The notes beneath the pieces are model-generated. The model was not told the DNA's origin and did not search any database. It saw only the letters and a list, made by a program, of their open reading frames with translations. This document shows, piece by piece, positions 11,852 through 23,982 of a DNA stretch of 64,000 nucleotides (positions are counted from its first letter, which is position 1; each line of letters begins with the position of its first letter). Source of the stretch: Coprinus comatus. Lineage: Eukaryota; Basidiomycota; Agaricomycetes; Agaricales; Agaricaceae. A program made the position numbers and the translations under genes. Location of the stretch: the NCBI GenBank assembly GCA_034638255.1, contig JAWPGT010000001.1, positions 2,480,001-2,544,000 of the forward strand, given 5' to 3'.

Positions 11852-12641
11852 CTATACAAAGAATGACCAAACTAAAGCAAAACCAACAAATGTAACAGCG
11901 TATCCCGACAATCTCCATCCGGTTAAGGCGTCTGATGTTTGTACAGTTTCAGTTGGTATGCTTTCCGTTGTCAGAGTAGCGTAAGCAGCTAGAGAACCGG
12001 AATAAGTGGTTGTATGGCTTAGCCATCCTCTGGTATCATAATGAATCTCTTCCACCACTCGAACGCAACTACCACGAGTAGTACCCTCAAACTCGCAGTT
12101 TTTTTGTTGTATCACCATGTTTTCTCCTCTTGACCAGGATGATGTCATTCCCATGCCTGATGCATCTTGAGCATAGATAACTAAAGAAAGGGTTGTTGTA
12201 GGGATATAAACGTTAAACGATGGCAAAGGGGATTCAATGACCTACAAGTTGCTGTTCCTTCAAACCCAGGGATTGGTGACCCCGACTCCGGCGAGATTGT
12301 TGAAGTAAAACCTTCTCCTAGAAGTACATCTTGCGTCACGATAACCTCTTGTTCATATATAGTCTTCCCATCTTCAGCCGTGCCAATACTGTGGACATTC
12401 AGAGTCTGATACTCGGGTTTATGGTACACTCGTCCTCCGGTTGGCACTGGAATTTGTAGTTCTAGTTCCTCAACGACGTGGTATAAGGTTACATCGGGGT
12501 TACCAGCAACACCTAAGCATTTTTAAACAAGGTTATAAGTGTTATCGTCACTTACGACATTTGTGTAGAAAACCTACCTGGAACGGAAGCTGTCAAAAAG
12601 CTCCCCACAGCCAGAATACCACAAAGCGCTGTTAGAATCAT
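11852..12641 (-). CDS. Small secreted protein with C-terminal hydrophobic (GPI-like) tail
   Basis: Function unknown. The start at 12641 gives a signal peptide (MILTALCGILAVGSFLTASV). A 65-nt intron (12577-12513, GTAGGT...GCTTAG) joins it in frame to GVAGNPDVTLYHVVEELE. The body is polar, with several Cys late in the protein, and the C-terminus ends in a Ser/Thr-rich stretch followed by YAVTFVGFALVWSFFV, as in GPI-anchored or membrane-anchored wall proteins. Near 12240 the frame shifts from FEGTAT to VIESPLPSFNVYIP. This could be an 86-nt intron (12327-12242, weak donor GTACTT, acceptor TTGTAG) or a small indel. It sits between the two F-box copies, on the opposite strand. Confidence 0.6.
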
Positions 12642-13149
12642 CGTGCAAGTACGATGGTGGATATCAGAGAACAGTATTGGGCTTCATCGTTGCCGCCAAA
12701 TTTTTTGTCCGGGTAACAGTGGTCCGGCAAGCTGCTGCGGAGTTGATGGTATGATGTGTGTTACTGTGCATTACTTATGTCAACATGTTGCGAATGGGAC
12801 TTCAGAGAGCGCTTGCTTCCTCTTGCTTCTGTCCTCTGTATCCAGAGCCTAGGCTACTACGACAAGTGAATTCAACCATTAGATTCAATAATCACAGGTT
12901 ATTTTTATCACGTTTTGTGTACTTCTTGAATTTGAAATGCTCAGGTAAGCGGATGGAAACTCGAGGACTAGCAGAACCAAGTCAAATCGAAGAGACAAGC
13001 GTACGTCATGGTCCTGTAGTCTGCTTTAGTAAATACTCTTACTATTTTCGTCCACCCAGCCTATTCGGCACGTTTCCCACAATACCATTTAACCATTATC
13101 TCACCTCCAAGCTTTACCAGGCCTTACCACAGAAAGTGCATTTTGGCCC

Positions 13150-14629
13150 ATGGACTCACTCGCAGTGGTGGACTTCCCATATCTGTTCTACCTGGAGGAA
13201 CGTATTAGCCTACATTAAGATAGGACACTTTCTCGCTATCAAACAGAAAATTTTGAAGAGCACCAAAGCATCCAGAGGAACCACTTGCAGACTACACCAT
13301 TTCCGAATTAGAATGATAGATCATACGGTGTCTACGGTCTCAAGAGACGTGGGGAGCAAAGCAATCCAACTCTCAGCACGCTCTGTGCGACAATCCGGGG
13401 GTGCACAAGTCTGACTCTGGAGCCTTCTTCAGCTATCAAGGGATTGATCTAGTACTCCTCCCTGGTGGACGATGGATTCTGTCTTACGAACTTTATGATG
13501 GACTTATTATCAGTTATTACCTGGAAGACAATATGCTTGCGAAAGTGCGGGGGATAAGGATTACATGGGTGTGATAGAATTTGGCACAATGTAGATTAAC
13601 TATTCAAATGAAAAGTTATCATTACGATTCGCCTTGCGGAATCAGTCAAATTATTGGTACTACGATGGTAAGGATATCGTATATACGGGACACTCTGCTA
13701 ACATTTCATTCGCATACTATTCTCGCAAAGAACTGCACCTACCAGGTCGATCTTGTTGGGCATGGACCCGAAGCAGTTTTGAAGGCTCGATTGATAAAAG
13801 AGCTGCAAACAGGTGACAATGATGATTATGAGACCATTATAGCCGTGAAAAACGATCTCTCAGTGGAAAAATGGATAGCTAAAATGGGAGTGGGTGATGC
13901 TACGCGTTACATTGAAGGCCTATGCCTCTCTCGTTATATGGGGTTGAAGTGAAGAATACCAAAAAAATGCACTCGATTCCCGTTCATGGATGTCGATGGT
14001 GATGGTGATATCAGAACGACAACTATCAAATACTTACACATACCATCCGGATAAAGGTTTACTTGACATGGTAGAGTAAAATTTATATAACTCCAAATCA
14101 TCAAATCATCCGAGTTGGAATGACATGGATTGAAATGTATAATGTACCATTAGATAACCTCCAGGCGCTAACATTATCACCACTACATCGATACACACAG
14201 GAAACTTTATCCTTCATCAGACTGTTACATCTCAACGACATTTCCATTTCAAAACTGTGGCTGTTTCTTATATCACTACCAATCCATGGTACATATTATT
14301 CAAATTTCTATTAATCGAGAAGATACTTTGAAGATAAACATACTTGGATATTCCAACATTAATATTGTACACGAAAATATAGTGTGTTTTCTTGGGCCTT
14401 CTAGCAGTGTAATTGTTCATGCAGATAATTCTGTTTATATTTTACGTCACTCCTGGGACTCGAACATGGACTGTGCCATGTTCCAGCATAAACACATTCG
14501 CATCCCAGAGTTCTCAGAGGCCAGCAATATAATCATCTTGGGGTTACATGAGAGTAAATGGCGTACTGTTTTATAGTGGAAGAGCGTACTTATAGATTTA
14601 TAGTTACAGATTTTAAGTTGATGGGATAA
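13150..14629 (+). pseudogene. Decayed paralogue of the F-box gene at 9548-11141
   Basis: Colinear similarity with the intact copy is clear at many points: MDSLAVVDF for the start, CSTWRNVLAYIKIGHFLAIK, RGTTCRLHHFRI at DNA level, LLPGGRWILS, EKLSLRFAL, DLVGHGPEAVLKARLIKEL, LSRYM, LGPSSSVIVHADN, LRHSWDSNMDCAMFQHKHI and a shared terminal GTTGATGGGATA. Most of the F-box and the first intron are missing, stops occur around 13560-13600, the C-terminal part is split between frames and the end carries extra stops. It cannot give a full protein as read. Confidence 0.8.
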
Positions 14630-15225
14630 AAAGTGACTGCGTTGATTTCAATTAAAATATATTCCTTCTTTTTTAATCCTTTCGCTCTCTTATATCTTAC
14701 AAAAGCTTATGGGCCATGATACCAACCCTATTTTAACCCTTAAATGCATATGATCGATATCCAGAGGTATTATCGTCCACTTGCATATGTCCAAACTTCG
14801 GGAAAATTGACTTTGGGGTTATCGGTATTCTATCGAGTCAGGGAGGACACATTTGCCCACACACTAGGGACTTACATCACAGTTTAGCTTACTTCCCATT
14901 CGGTACGTGAAAAGAATAGGGAGCTTTGGATTTATTGTTAAGAATGTGCAGTAGTAGCAATTTTGAATCTGTTATCTTTTTCATGTCCGTGATCAAGTCT
15001 TAACATACCTTAGCCCAGCCTTCGCATACTGACAGCTATCACCAGAAGCACTCTGGAAGTAGCGGCAACCAATTAAGCGTGAAACCCTAGAGTAGCAGAA
15101 AACAAGCGAAGTAACATTGACAGTAAGCCCAGAACACCTCTACACTTGTAGTACTTTGATTTTGGCCACACACTCTAGCCCTGATAAAGGTTGCATGCGC
15201 TGATCAGGAATTTCTTCCATGACCA
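14630..15225. other. Intergenic region, nothing recognised
   Basis: About 600 bp between the F-box pseudogene and the Helitron. No frame with family resemblance is seen. Confidence 0.6.
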
Positions 15226-15256
15226 TCTACTATACAAAAGATCTACTATACAAAAG
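15225..15256 (+). repeat. Tandem 16-bp repeat at the Helitron 5' end
   Basis: ATCTACTATACAAAAG occurs twice head to tail (15225-15240 and 15241-15256). Each copy begins with A followed by TC, so either could be the true 5' terminus. Confidence 0.9.
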
Positions 15257-16068
15257 ACAAGGGTTTTTTCCCACTCCATAACTGTCAAAGATAAAGGTAA
15301 AGATCGTGGAATGGATTGGCTATAGTATGCCTTCGCGCGCCACCTTTTGCTTCTAGCTAGCAATTTTTCCCAAATTCAGCGATCGTTGTTGAGTTTTTCA
15401 TAGCTCGCACCATGTATGGCAGGCAGAGGATGTCATACTATGGTTGGCTATAGATCTAGAACATGCAGATATCTTGGGAAACTAGCCTTCAGAGTTTACA
15501 GTAAGTCAAGAATCCGAGTCCGCTTGAGCACTTGAGCACTCCAATATTCTGTGTGAAGCTCTACTCACATTTAACTTGATTCTTGGATCATGAGTCATTG
15601 ACCTGGCATGCGAGCCTCAGTTCAGGGAACGGGTGTCTCGCAAAGCAAACCACCTTTCATACAACTTAATTGAATTTTGAGCTTTTTGATATTAGAAGTC
15701 GACTGGATACTGCTACAAGTAAATCGGAGGGCCTCACGGTTGCTCTGAGACAAGAAAAATATTGTTCTATCAACTCTGGCTTGGTTCTACCAAATATTGG
15801 TATTCTATCATCTCAATCTGCTTCACTCTCCAGACAGAAAACTTGGAGACAGGGCCTTTATAGATTGTAAATCATTATGGTATAGTCTGGGAAAATTAAA
15901 CCCCGTCGAGTCTCGAGTCATTTCTGGGCGGTGGCCACTGTACAATTGTTATGGATGATTGATTGGAACGGGAGTCAGGAAGGACATCATTCATAATGGT
16001 GTTAATTTCAATCATCAGAGAAAACACAAAGGTAGTATGCCCGTGCGTAGCACGGGGTCAGCCGCTAG
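15226..16068 (+). mobile_element. Non-autonomous Helitron, about 843 bp
   Basis: The 3' end has the diagnostic Helitron structure: a perfect 7-bp GC-rich hairpin (CCCGTGC, loop GTA, GCACGGG; 16040-16056), 8 nt, then CTAG (16065-16068) followed by a host T. The 5' end starts TCTACTATACAAAAG directly after an A at 15225, matching the TC start and A|T insertion site of the family; no terminal inverted repeats or target duplication are expected. The interior has no RepHel protein, so it would need enzymes in trans. The 3' end is strong; the 5' end is a best guess because its first 16 bp are repeated, so 15242 is an alternative start. Confidence 0.72.
16040..16056 (+). terminator. Helitron 3' subterminal hairpin
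   Basis: Seven perfect G/C-rich base pairs with a 3-nt loop, placed 8 nt before CTAG. In Helitrons this hairpin marks the end of the transposed strand; it is not a transcription terminator. Confidence 0.8.
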
Positions 16069-18342
16069 TAATAATCTAATATCAGAATCACAAAACTCAA
16101 GAGAGGTGACGTGGGAGTTAGAAACAGGCTGCTATTTCGGGTACAACAACACTGTCAAAAATGGTTTGCTTCGTTCGGACCTGCTTCGAACTCTCTTGCT
16201 AGTTGATTCAACGGATTTAGGGGAATCGAGGAATGGACCGGTGGCGCCATGTTGTATTACCTACTATAAGATATCAATATATCTCAATTTATAGCGTGCA
16301 TCATTTAACTCTACATCGAAATGATTTGTTCCATCAGATAATGAGTATGGATTCTCTCACCCTTGCGTATATTGGATCTCTGGCGAAGGTGGGAAGCGTT
16401 GAAATTATCAGCTCTAGATTATGATGAAGGTAAACTGATATGAATAGCTGTTTAGTATGGTAATCAAATAGTAATAACACTGAAAGATTGGTACGTGGTT
16501 TATCTTTGGATTGTATAGTACACCACATCCAAATGCAACCGTATTTCTCCCGATGATATGAAATTTGCTTGCACTCGCGCTTCTGAGCTACGGCAACGCC
16601 ACCGGCGACACTGAGTATATGCCATCTACTTGCGATGAGATTAATAACAAAGGCTATTGTGATAACAGAATGTTTATGGAGCTGTTGAAAATTGAAATAG
16701 ATAATGAAAAGAACTCCCCCTTGTACCACTAGTTGAATAAGGTACTTAACATACATCAGAAGGGAAATGGTACTCTAAAGCCCAAAAGCAGATTAGGGGT
16801 AAAGCACATGAGAGTTGTCTGATAAACATCTGCGAGACATCATCACTTGATTTGTTTTCCCTCAAACGTGCGTGTGACAGGCTGACCCAAGTCTTGTTCC
16901 GACAACTAACACACACGCATACTTGTTACATACATGGTCCCACTATAATTGTACATGGTTATTCTTGGATACTCCTACTAGACTCCAGAATCATCGAAAG
17001 AATTAAAAACAGATTGACCCTTTTTCTCATACTACCTGGTTCTGTTTATACTAGCAAGTTCTCTCTGACTCAGAACTTTCCAACTAAGCTTTATATCCAC
17101 TTCATAAATTCTATTCTATTGTAGAATCCGGAAGCAAAACTTTGTGATGACTGATAAAGGGTAAAAAAAAGTAGAAAACAGCGCTCTTCGTCCGATCTCC
17201 CCGAGAATCTCTTAAGGAGACAACCGAAATTAGGATTATTACACCTGTGGTAGGAATAATTCGGATGACACTCCGTTTTGGGCATGGATATCCATTTGTA
17301 GTTACCTGTGATCGATCAACGGTGCCTTCAAAGCATAAAGGTAGTAGCTACGTAACGTCTTGATGTGCTCTATGGGGGGAAAACACAAATATATCAATCT
17401 CAGTGTGAACCGAGACTGTTGATACGAACTTTTTTCTCAACAATCAGTGATTTAAATGAAAAAGGGTAGCGCGGATAACACAAGTTCTTCCCAAAAGCGA
17501 ATACATAATTATACTCTAAGATGACTCTAGTACTGGCATCATTTTATTCTAAATTCAAAAAAGCGATGCTGACGTATCGACCAACTGATGCTTGTGGCAA
17601 ATCTAACACACACTCCTACTAATAGCTGATATGGAAAATCACACACACATAAACACCAAGTTCTTCCGAATAACTCGCTGACTTCTGGCTGATACGACAC
17701 GACAATTAGGCGAGGGCAACACTGTTGCCGAGGTGCAACCAACTTTAAACTTATACTCTTAGTGCTCCAGAGGCGAGAAGTCGATGTCTAACAGGTATAT
17801 ATGAATATACCCCATTCATCCGATTCAGTATTTCTTCAGTAGCTACTTAGTACTAACTGAAACGTAGGGAAGAAACGCCGCCTGACAGACCCGAGGTTCT
17901 ATGACATGAGGCTCGATGCGTAGAACCACATGTCCTAGGTATTTGACAACAATTTACAGCATTGGAAAATGAAAAATCATAATGCTAACGTCATAATTGC
18001 AATGTCTATGTCATGGCAGGAGCCATATACACCTTATCCGGTCTTTGTGCGCTGTGCGTTATAGTGGTTGAGGTATATATGGAGACGGCACACTGGACCC
18101 CGTCATCTGTTCTAGATACATCGGACATTGTGGAACTCTTCGTACCATTTTACCTAGGGAGTTAGAAGCACTACAAGAATACAAAGCCGAGTTCAAGGAT
18201 GAGAAATTATGGCTCAAGTTGAACTGACAATCGGTACTTGAAAGATATGTTTGATGTTAAAACTACAGCGTTAATATAGAAAACGGTGACCAATCTTGGC
18301 CAACACGCCCCAGACTTAAATCAACTCAATACATACCTTATA
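16069..18342. other. Intergenic region, one weak minus-strand frame
   Basis: Mostly without recognisable content. A 140-codon minus-strand frame at 16334-16756 has a hydrophobic stretch (LFIIYFNFQQLHKHSVITIAF is not a known motif) and could be a scrap of a multi-pass membrane protein, but I see no flanking exons or start context that support a gene. Confidence 0.45.
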
Positions 18343-21300
18343 TCAACGGCTCATTCCGAATAAAACAATAATATTAGTTTTCAAACAAAGTCCTTTGTTC
18401 TCTAACAAGCCTTGTTGGGGTAATAGCGAGCTAGTAATTGCATATATGAACTCGAAATCTGATTGCGATTTAGCAAAACCTCGGAGCATTGTACTTTTTA
18501 GGACAAAACCCACCTTCTCAGCGCGTTCCTTTCCTCCAGAAACATACCGGCAAATTACGGTAGCGGCCTCAAACCACCTCTTCGCCTCATCTAACAAAGA
18601 AGCACTAAAGTAAAACCATTAAATGTGTACCACTAACCGATGAGAACCAACAGACTGCAAGCATTCTGTTCCAGTGTTGTATGCGATGGCCAGTAGCCAT
18701 TGTCTTTCATCCATGGGGTAAGGCTAATTCCGGAGCGCGAGAGGATATGAGATGAGCACAAGTATAGCCTAGATATCGGAAGGACCATAATTCAAACCTC
18801 ATCACAATCATGGTATTTCTCTAAAACCGAGAGAGCTTGTTCGATGTAACCAATGGCTTTAAGCCGATCTCCAGAACAGTTTCTAGACAAGCTGATGGTG
18901 CATAGTGCGCGGAGCCAACGAGCGAACTTTTCGACTGATAAAGCATTATGTTCCAAACTGGCATGTAATATAGCCTAGAAGGTGGAACCCCATATCAAAA
19001 ATGAACTGATATGCCAGAATAACAGTGAGTAACCTCCAAACACGAATACAAGACTGATGGCAGATCGTCGTTGGTTGTTAGGGGTCTAGAGATATAATTT
19101 CAAGGCCAATGCTGTCGGCTCACCGTTAACAGGAGACTCCTTCGCCATCCACTTGTGATAATTAATACATTTCCGGATAATAAGTGGTGGAGACATACTA
19201 ATATATCAGCAATGGCTTCATATGTTTCGGTGGTATACGAACGTGATGTGACAATCGTCTGTGAGTAGAAACGTAGCATAGCCGATTGTGGGTATGGATA
19301 TGTTTACACACCATGTGGAAAAACAACTTACTGCAACCGTTTCTGAAACCCGATCCCATTCTTTGAGTTGCACCAGAAACTCTATCTCGAAAATTTGTAG
19401 TGTATGGAGAACATATTGGACATGAGCAATATCAGTATCTTCTGTTACCTTGTGCTGTGCAATGATGCTGGCTACTCTGTTCTTTGAGGTTTTGATATCC
19501 GCGGCGATAGCCAGCAGCCTCTCACGCTACACGAAACCTAAGCCAATGCAACTAGGCACTTGAGGCAAGGTACTCACATCAATCGACCCGCTAGACACAA
19601 TAGACTCACGGATCGAAAAAACTTAAGAGTAAACGACAAGTAAGTTGAACTGGTGCTGAGTGGCTCTTAGCTGTTGAGGTCACCTCGGGCAGATACTGCG
19701 GCAAAGGATGCATTGACCATGTGAAGGCCAGTTTCACAATCCATGTCCGCTGGAGAAGCATTACAGGAAACTTCGAGTAACTAGACGCAGGTTGTTGTCA
19801 GATCTCACAAGACTCGCCCGCCCTTGTCGCATATAGGAAAAATGCTTACTTCTCGTGATATGTCAAACAACTCCGATATACGTTCGTTACATTCTTTCCA
19901 CTCAGAACAACCTTGAATAGCACAGTTGTATGCAGTTCTCCATAGCCAGGAGATATCCTTCACGATCAGTGGTACAGCATTTTGTGCGGAAGCTGCTTCG
20001 GTCAGAATCTTGGCTATATTGGGATTATGTGTCAGTTAGCGACCACAACCGAAACCCATCCTGGGGCGCATGTATCACATACCCGTACGGAAATGGTTTA
20101 CCACAGTGTCCATCAGAGTAGGCCTACCATAAGGTGAGCGGGCGTGATTAAAAAAAGATGCAACGGACTTATTTGCAACGGGATCCATTAGAAGTTTTAA
20201 TGCCAACTTGATGATACATCGGATGAGGGTCATTGCCTCCACGATTGCCTCATTGTTGGCCCCTGACTTGAGGGTCTTGAGAAGAATCTCCAACACGGAC
20301 AACAGCACAGGTTTCATTTCCAACTTGTGCGACAATTGAGTGGCCAAGAGCAGCATTCTTCGGTCAAAATCTGGAGACTTCTGCATATTTCGGATTGCTG
20401 TGATGGCTGTGAAATCATTGGTCAGGTATCATCAGTAAATTAGGTCACCATGATGTGACCAACCTTCACCATCCAGACCTGTGGTGCGAATAACGATAAG
20501 TATAGGTGAACCAAATAAAGCAAATGCCTGTAGCGGCGCACCTTGATGGATAGCAGTGAGAAAGATGACATAATGAGTAGCAGCTTCGTGAGTGGGACAA
20601 CGGCGGATCACCGTGGATGCTTTGGCGTATTCTTTTTGTTCGATGTAACATAAGGCCGCTTTTCGGAAACATTTGGAGTATGTTGTAGAAGATTCCGATT
20701 TGAATAGCTTATGACTCCCGGTGAGGAACCAATCTGCCGCTTCTGGCCATCTCTTAGCCTGGTAATGGCGGTCGCCATACTGCCAGATCAACTATTGACA
20801 GTGAAAGAATTGTACTAAATTCCACAATCGTTCATCGTTAATCGAACCCACCGTAAGGCATGCTGTACAAGGAATGCTTCGGAGTTCGACCTCGGCGTCA
20901 ACAACGGCTGTAGAGTAGTTAATGCGGTTATGGACGGAAGTTGCCAGTAACCAGGGTCACACACATGTGAACGCTGCATCAAGCATCTTCATGGCACGAC
21001 CGTGATCATCGTCCTTCGCGCAGTGAAATATCAGAGACAGGAGTAACCGGTCGGTGTGGTCCGACCCTGTTCCGTGGCATTGTAGGGTCTGTTGAAGGCA
21101 ATAATGATTGACAGCGGTAACGAGCGTGCTAATATCACAGGAGTATAGTAATCATTCTACTAAATCCGATGAGATGATATATATAACAACTCACTAAGGG
21201 GTAATAGTTCTCAATTCTTGAAGGATACTGAAATAAGAATAATTGAGATAGTGTGTGATTGCACATATCGGGCAACTGACTCAGTGATGGCTGCTTCCGA

Positions 21301-23119
21301 CATTTCCATATGATCGATTATTGATTTGAAGGCTGAAAATCAAGTTAAAGATTGGGGTAAAGCGGTGGCAAAAAAGATGGACCGACCATCAAGAAGAGTA
21401 TTCTCTCCTGCTACTCTTCGCTTCAAGATGGCTAATCTGAGCCATCGGAGCTCTTGATACTCGGAAGATCCCTGAATAGCATGTCACTTATTCGGTCCTT
21501 TAAAGAGATAATAGAAACTTGCCTGATGCTTGGAGGAATCTATAGCTGGAATTAACTCATCAAGTGTAGCCTCGGCTTGATCGTAAGCTCCATCAAGAAA
21601 GTAGGCTCTGGCTATATGGGTCACGCATCACAATCAAGGTGTAATAAATAGAGCACGGCATATTTACGGACCCATAGTTCTCAATATTGATATCTATGCT
21701 CAGAAAGGTTGTGAATAGAAATAGGAGTAATTTAACTTCGAAAAACTTACCTTGAGTTCTGCTACGTCAGGCATATCTTTGTCTTCTAGATCATCAGCCA
21801 ACTTGAATGCACTCCGAAGCCAATGTATCGCAGCTGACGGCGTCACTAAATTGGGTTCCTGTTGATCCTTCAATAATGATTTTCCTATTTGATAAAGTTG
21901 GTGAATCAGGAGTTTTCGCTAAAGGGTAATCGGTCAGTGTCAGTGGTTTCTCTTCGCTGTTATTATTGACTCACGTCTTGTGGAGGTAAATGGCCGAGGC
22001 GTTGATCGTCATCTACACTTCCACGTGAGTAGCCGGATGAGGACGATAATATGCACAAGAATCACCCATGACCATCTGGAGTGTGTATTCGGCGACAGTA
22101 TAGTTCCCTTCTTTCCACGCCTGAATTATAGTTGGTAATGCTATCTGTGAGATCAAAGCTATACTTGCCGCTTCCATTCTGCTGGAGAAGTAGACAATGG
22201 TAGCGCATGCTACTAATTGTTGTTGCGATTTGTCTAAAATATTCACAGTCTTCAATCTTTCTTCGTACTACGAGGGGATAATATATAATGAATGTGGTCA
22301 GTTGAATAGATAGGTGTTCTTACTTTAGCTGCTGATGTTAGAACAGCCGCCGCAGTATTGTTCTGACCGGCTTCTATTCAGATTTACATTAACTCCCTGA
22401 TCGTTCACCATGATCGACAACATACCTGATAGAGCATTTCCTGCTTTACTGGCCAACCGTAAAATATGAACAAGGGCTAGAAATAAACATTGTGTGTCAT
22501 CCCTGGTGATCGGTTGACTCAGGAGTTGTGTTAAAACCAACTGTCAATCCCGGGCTTCAGTTCTAGACCAGCTTCAACAAGACGAAACGCCGCAAGCCTA
22601 ACTGTATGTTGAACCAAGTGAAGCATATACTCAGTTATATTGCTAGCCCAAGAAGGAAAATGCCATAGCGAAAGTCACGCTTACGGGCAGCGACCAGTGC
22701 ATGGCCATCATCAGCCGAAAATGTGCGAACCAGACCCGATATGTTCCAGAGATCAACACCTAGAGATGCAGTTAACAGAAAACTCGGATTTTCATTATTG
22801 CGTAATAGGATAAAGTGAAATGCGTGGAAAATAACTGGCAGACCTTCCTGATCGAGAGTGTCAGCAAGATGGTCCCAAGTATTAGTTGACCTAGGGCGCT
22901 GTTCTGCAAAGCTTTCTGCGAGCGAAGCGATCTTATTCAGATTCTGTACCAAAGAAGGCCGATTCGGAATGTCACTGTTATTAAGATGGGGTTTGGTCTT
23001 TGTGAGCAGGTCTGAGAAAATTGAGGCTAAGAAACGTATATCAAAAGACCAAACAGCACACTGTACCCAGGATGGATGTATGAAGCTCCTGGAGCGTTGA
23101 AGGCGACCGTTTCTTGCAT
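18343..23119 (-). CDS. ZIP4: ZIP4/SPO22-like meiotic TPR protein
   Basis: Family members promote meiotic crossover formation as part of the ZMM group on the synaptonemal complex. The N-terminal block (NLNKIASLAESFAEQRPRST, then ADTLDQEG joined to VDLWNISGLVR) and a later TPR-type block (KCFRKAALCYIEQKEYAKAS ... THYVIFLTAIHQG) match the SPO22/ZIP4 order. The last exon ends at a TGA at 18343. Many short introns are present, e.g. 22843-22760 and 22684-22602; the large size and exon density fit this family of about 900-1000 residues. I did not fix every exon. The start at 23119 (MQETVAF) needs a 38-nt intron and is tentative. Between RLAAFRLVEAGLE and LVLTQLLSQPIT (about 22535-22560) the frame slips by one base. 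The gene is divergent from the small gene at 23319. Confidence 0.75.
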
Positions 23120-23318
23120 ACCGACATGCCGTGGGCGTCTATATGCGGGTGTGCGGGAGGGAGTAAGAATATATTGAGGCATGCAGTGTGACAGGACGCG
23201 AGTGTCACAAACACGTGATTTTATGAAGGGAATTGGTTCAGGGTGGTTTGGTTCGTAAACCGTATCATCACTCTTGTGTGACAGTGAGCCGTTGAACACC
23301 GACATTGAAAACTCAGTT

Positions 23319-23982
23319 ATGGACACCAACCATCCAATTACTGACGCCTTACTGCCTGTTGACGCCGAGGCGCGTGTGGTCAAGGTAAAGTATTACGGCC
23401 TCGGGTTCATCCTGTACGTCTACTGACAGCTTGCTGGCGAACAGGAAGCTCGGAACGAGGGTATATTTGCTGGACTGACTGGCGGTCTTGGGGCAGGCAA
23501 GTAGATCCGGCGATACTTAGTCAGCATGACTAACACTCTTATTCCGTGGATCCATTTCCGTCGCGATCAGCCGTGCTGGGTGCGAGGCTATACGGCTTTG
23601 GTAGAAACAAGACCATCATCTGCGGAATCCGTAAGAAATCATTTCCAATTATTCTGACATCACTTTATTTACTCTGTCCGCGCGCCTGTCAACAGTCACT
23701 GGTGCCCTTTCTGGGTATCTGTTCACCCAGGTATGTGCGTCAAGATCTGCCTGAGTGATTCATATTGTCATCCTGCCATTATGTTCCATCGCCAGAAATC
23801 ACCCCGATCTTTTTTTCAACATCGGTCTTGCGATTTGTTTAGCCAACCCTTACTCACATCCTTTCTAGGCTTTCACATCAACTGCCCTGGCCCAACTTCG
23901 TGCAGAAGAGGCACGTCAATACAAGGTCGGAGTGCAAGTTTCCGAATTCGAAGCCCCAGCTTCCTCCGCAAATTCCATCTAA
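23319..23982 (+). CDS. Conserved small fungal membrane protein, 108 residues, five exons
   Basis: Exons 23319-23384, 23445-23496, 23571-23630, 23696-23730 and 23869-23982 join in frame to 108 codons. The core EARNEGIFAGLTGGLG / AVLGARLYGFGRNKTIICGI / LTGALSGYLFTQAFTSTALA has two Gly-rich hydrophobic segments separated by a basic turn, as in small mitochondrial or ER hairpin proteins, followed by a charged LRAEEARQYK tail. I recognise this as a widespread fungal pattern but know no function. The second intron starts with GCAAGT, i.e. a GC-AG intron; the others are GT-AG. About 200 bp separate its ATG from the tentative ZIP4 start. Confidence 0.8.

Noticed and set aside
23027..23383. 118-codon minus-strand frame between ZIP4 and the small membrane protein
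   Set aside because: Its first part is antisense to the small protein's first exon; only the later ATG at 23119 is kept as a tentative ZIP4 start.
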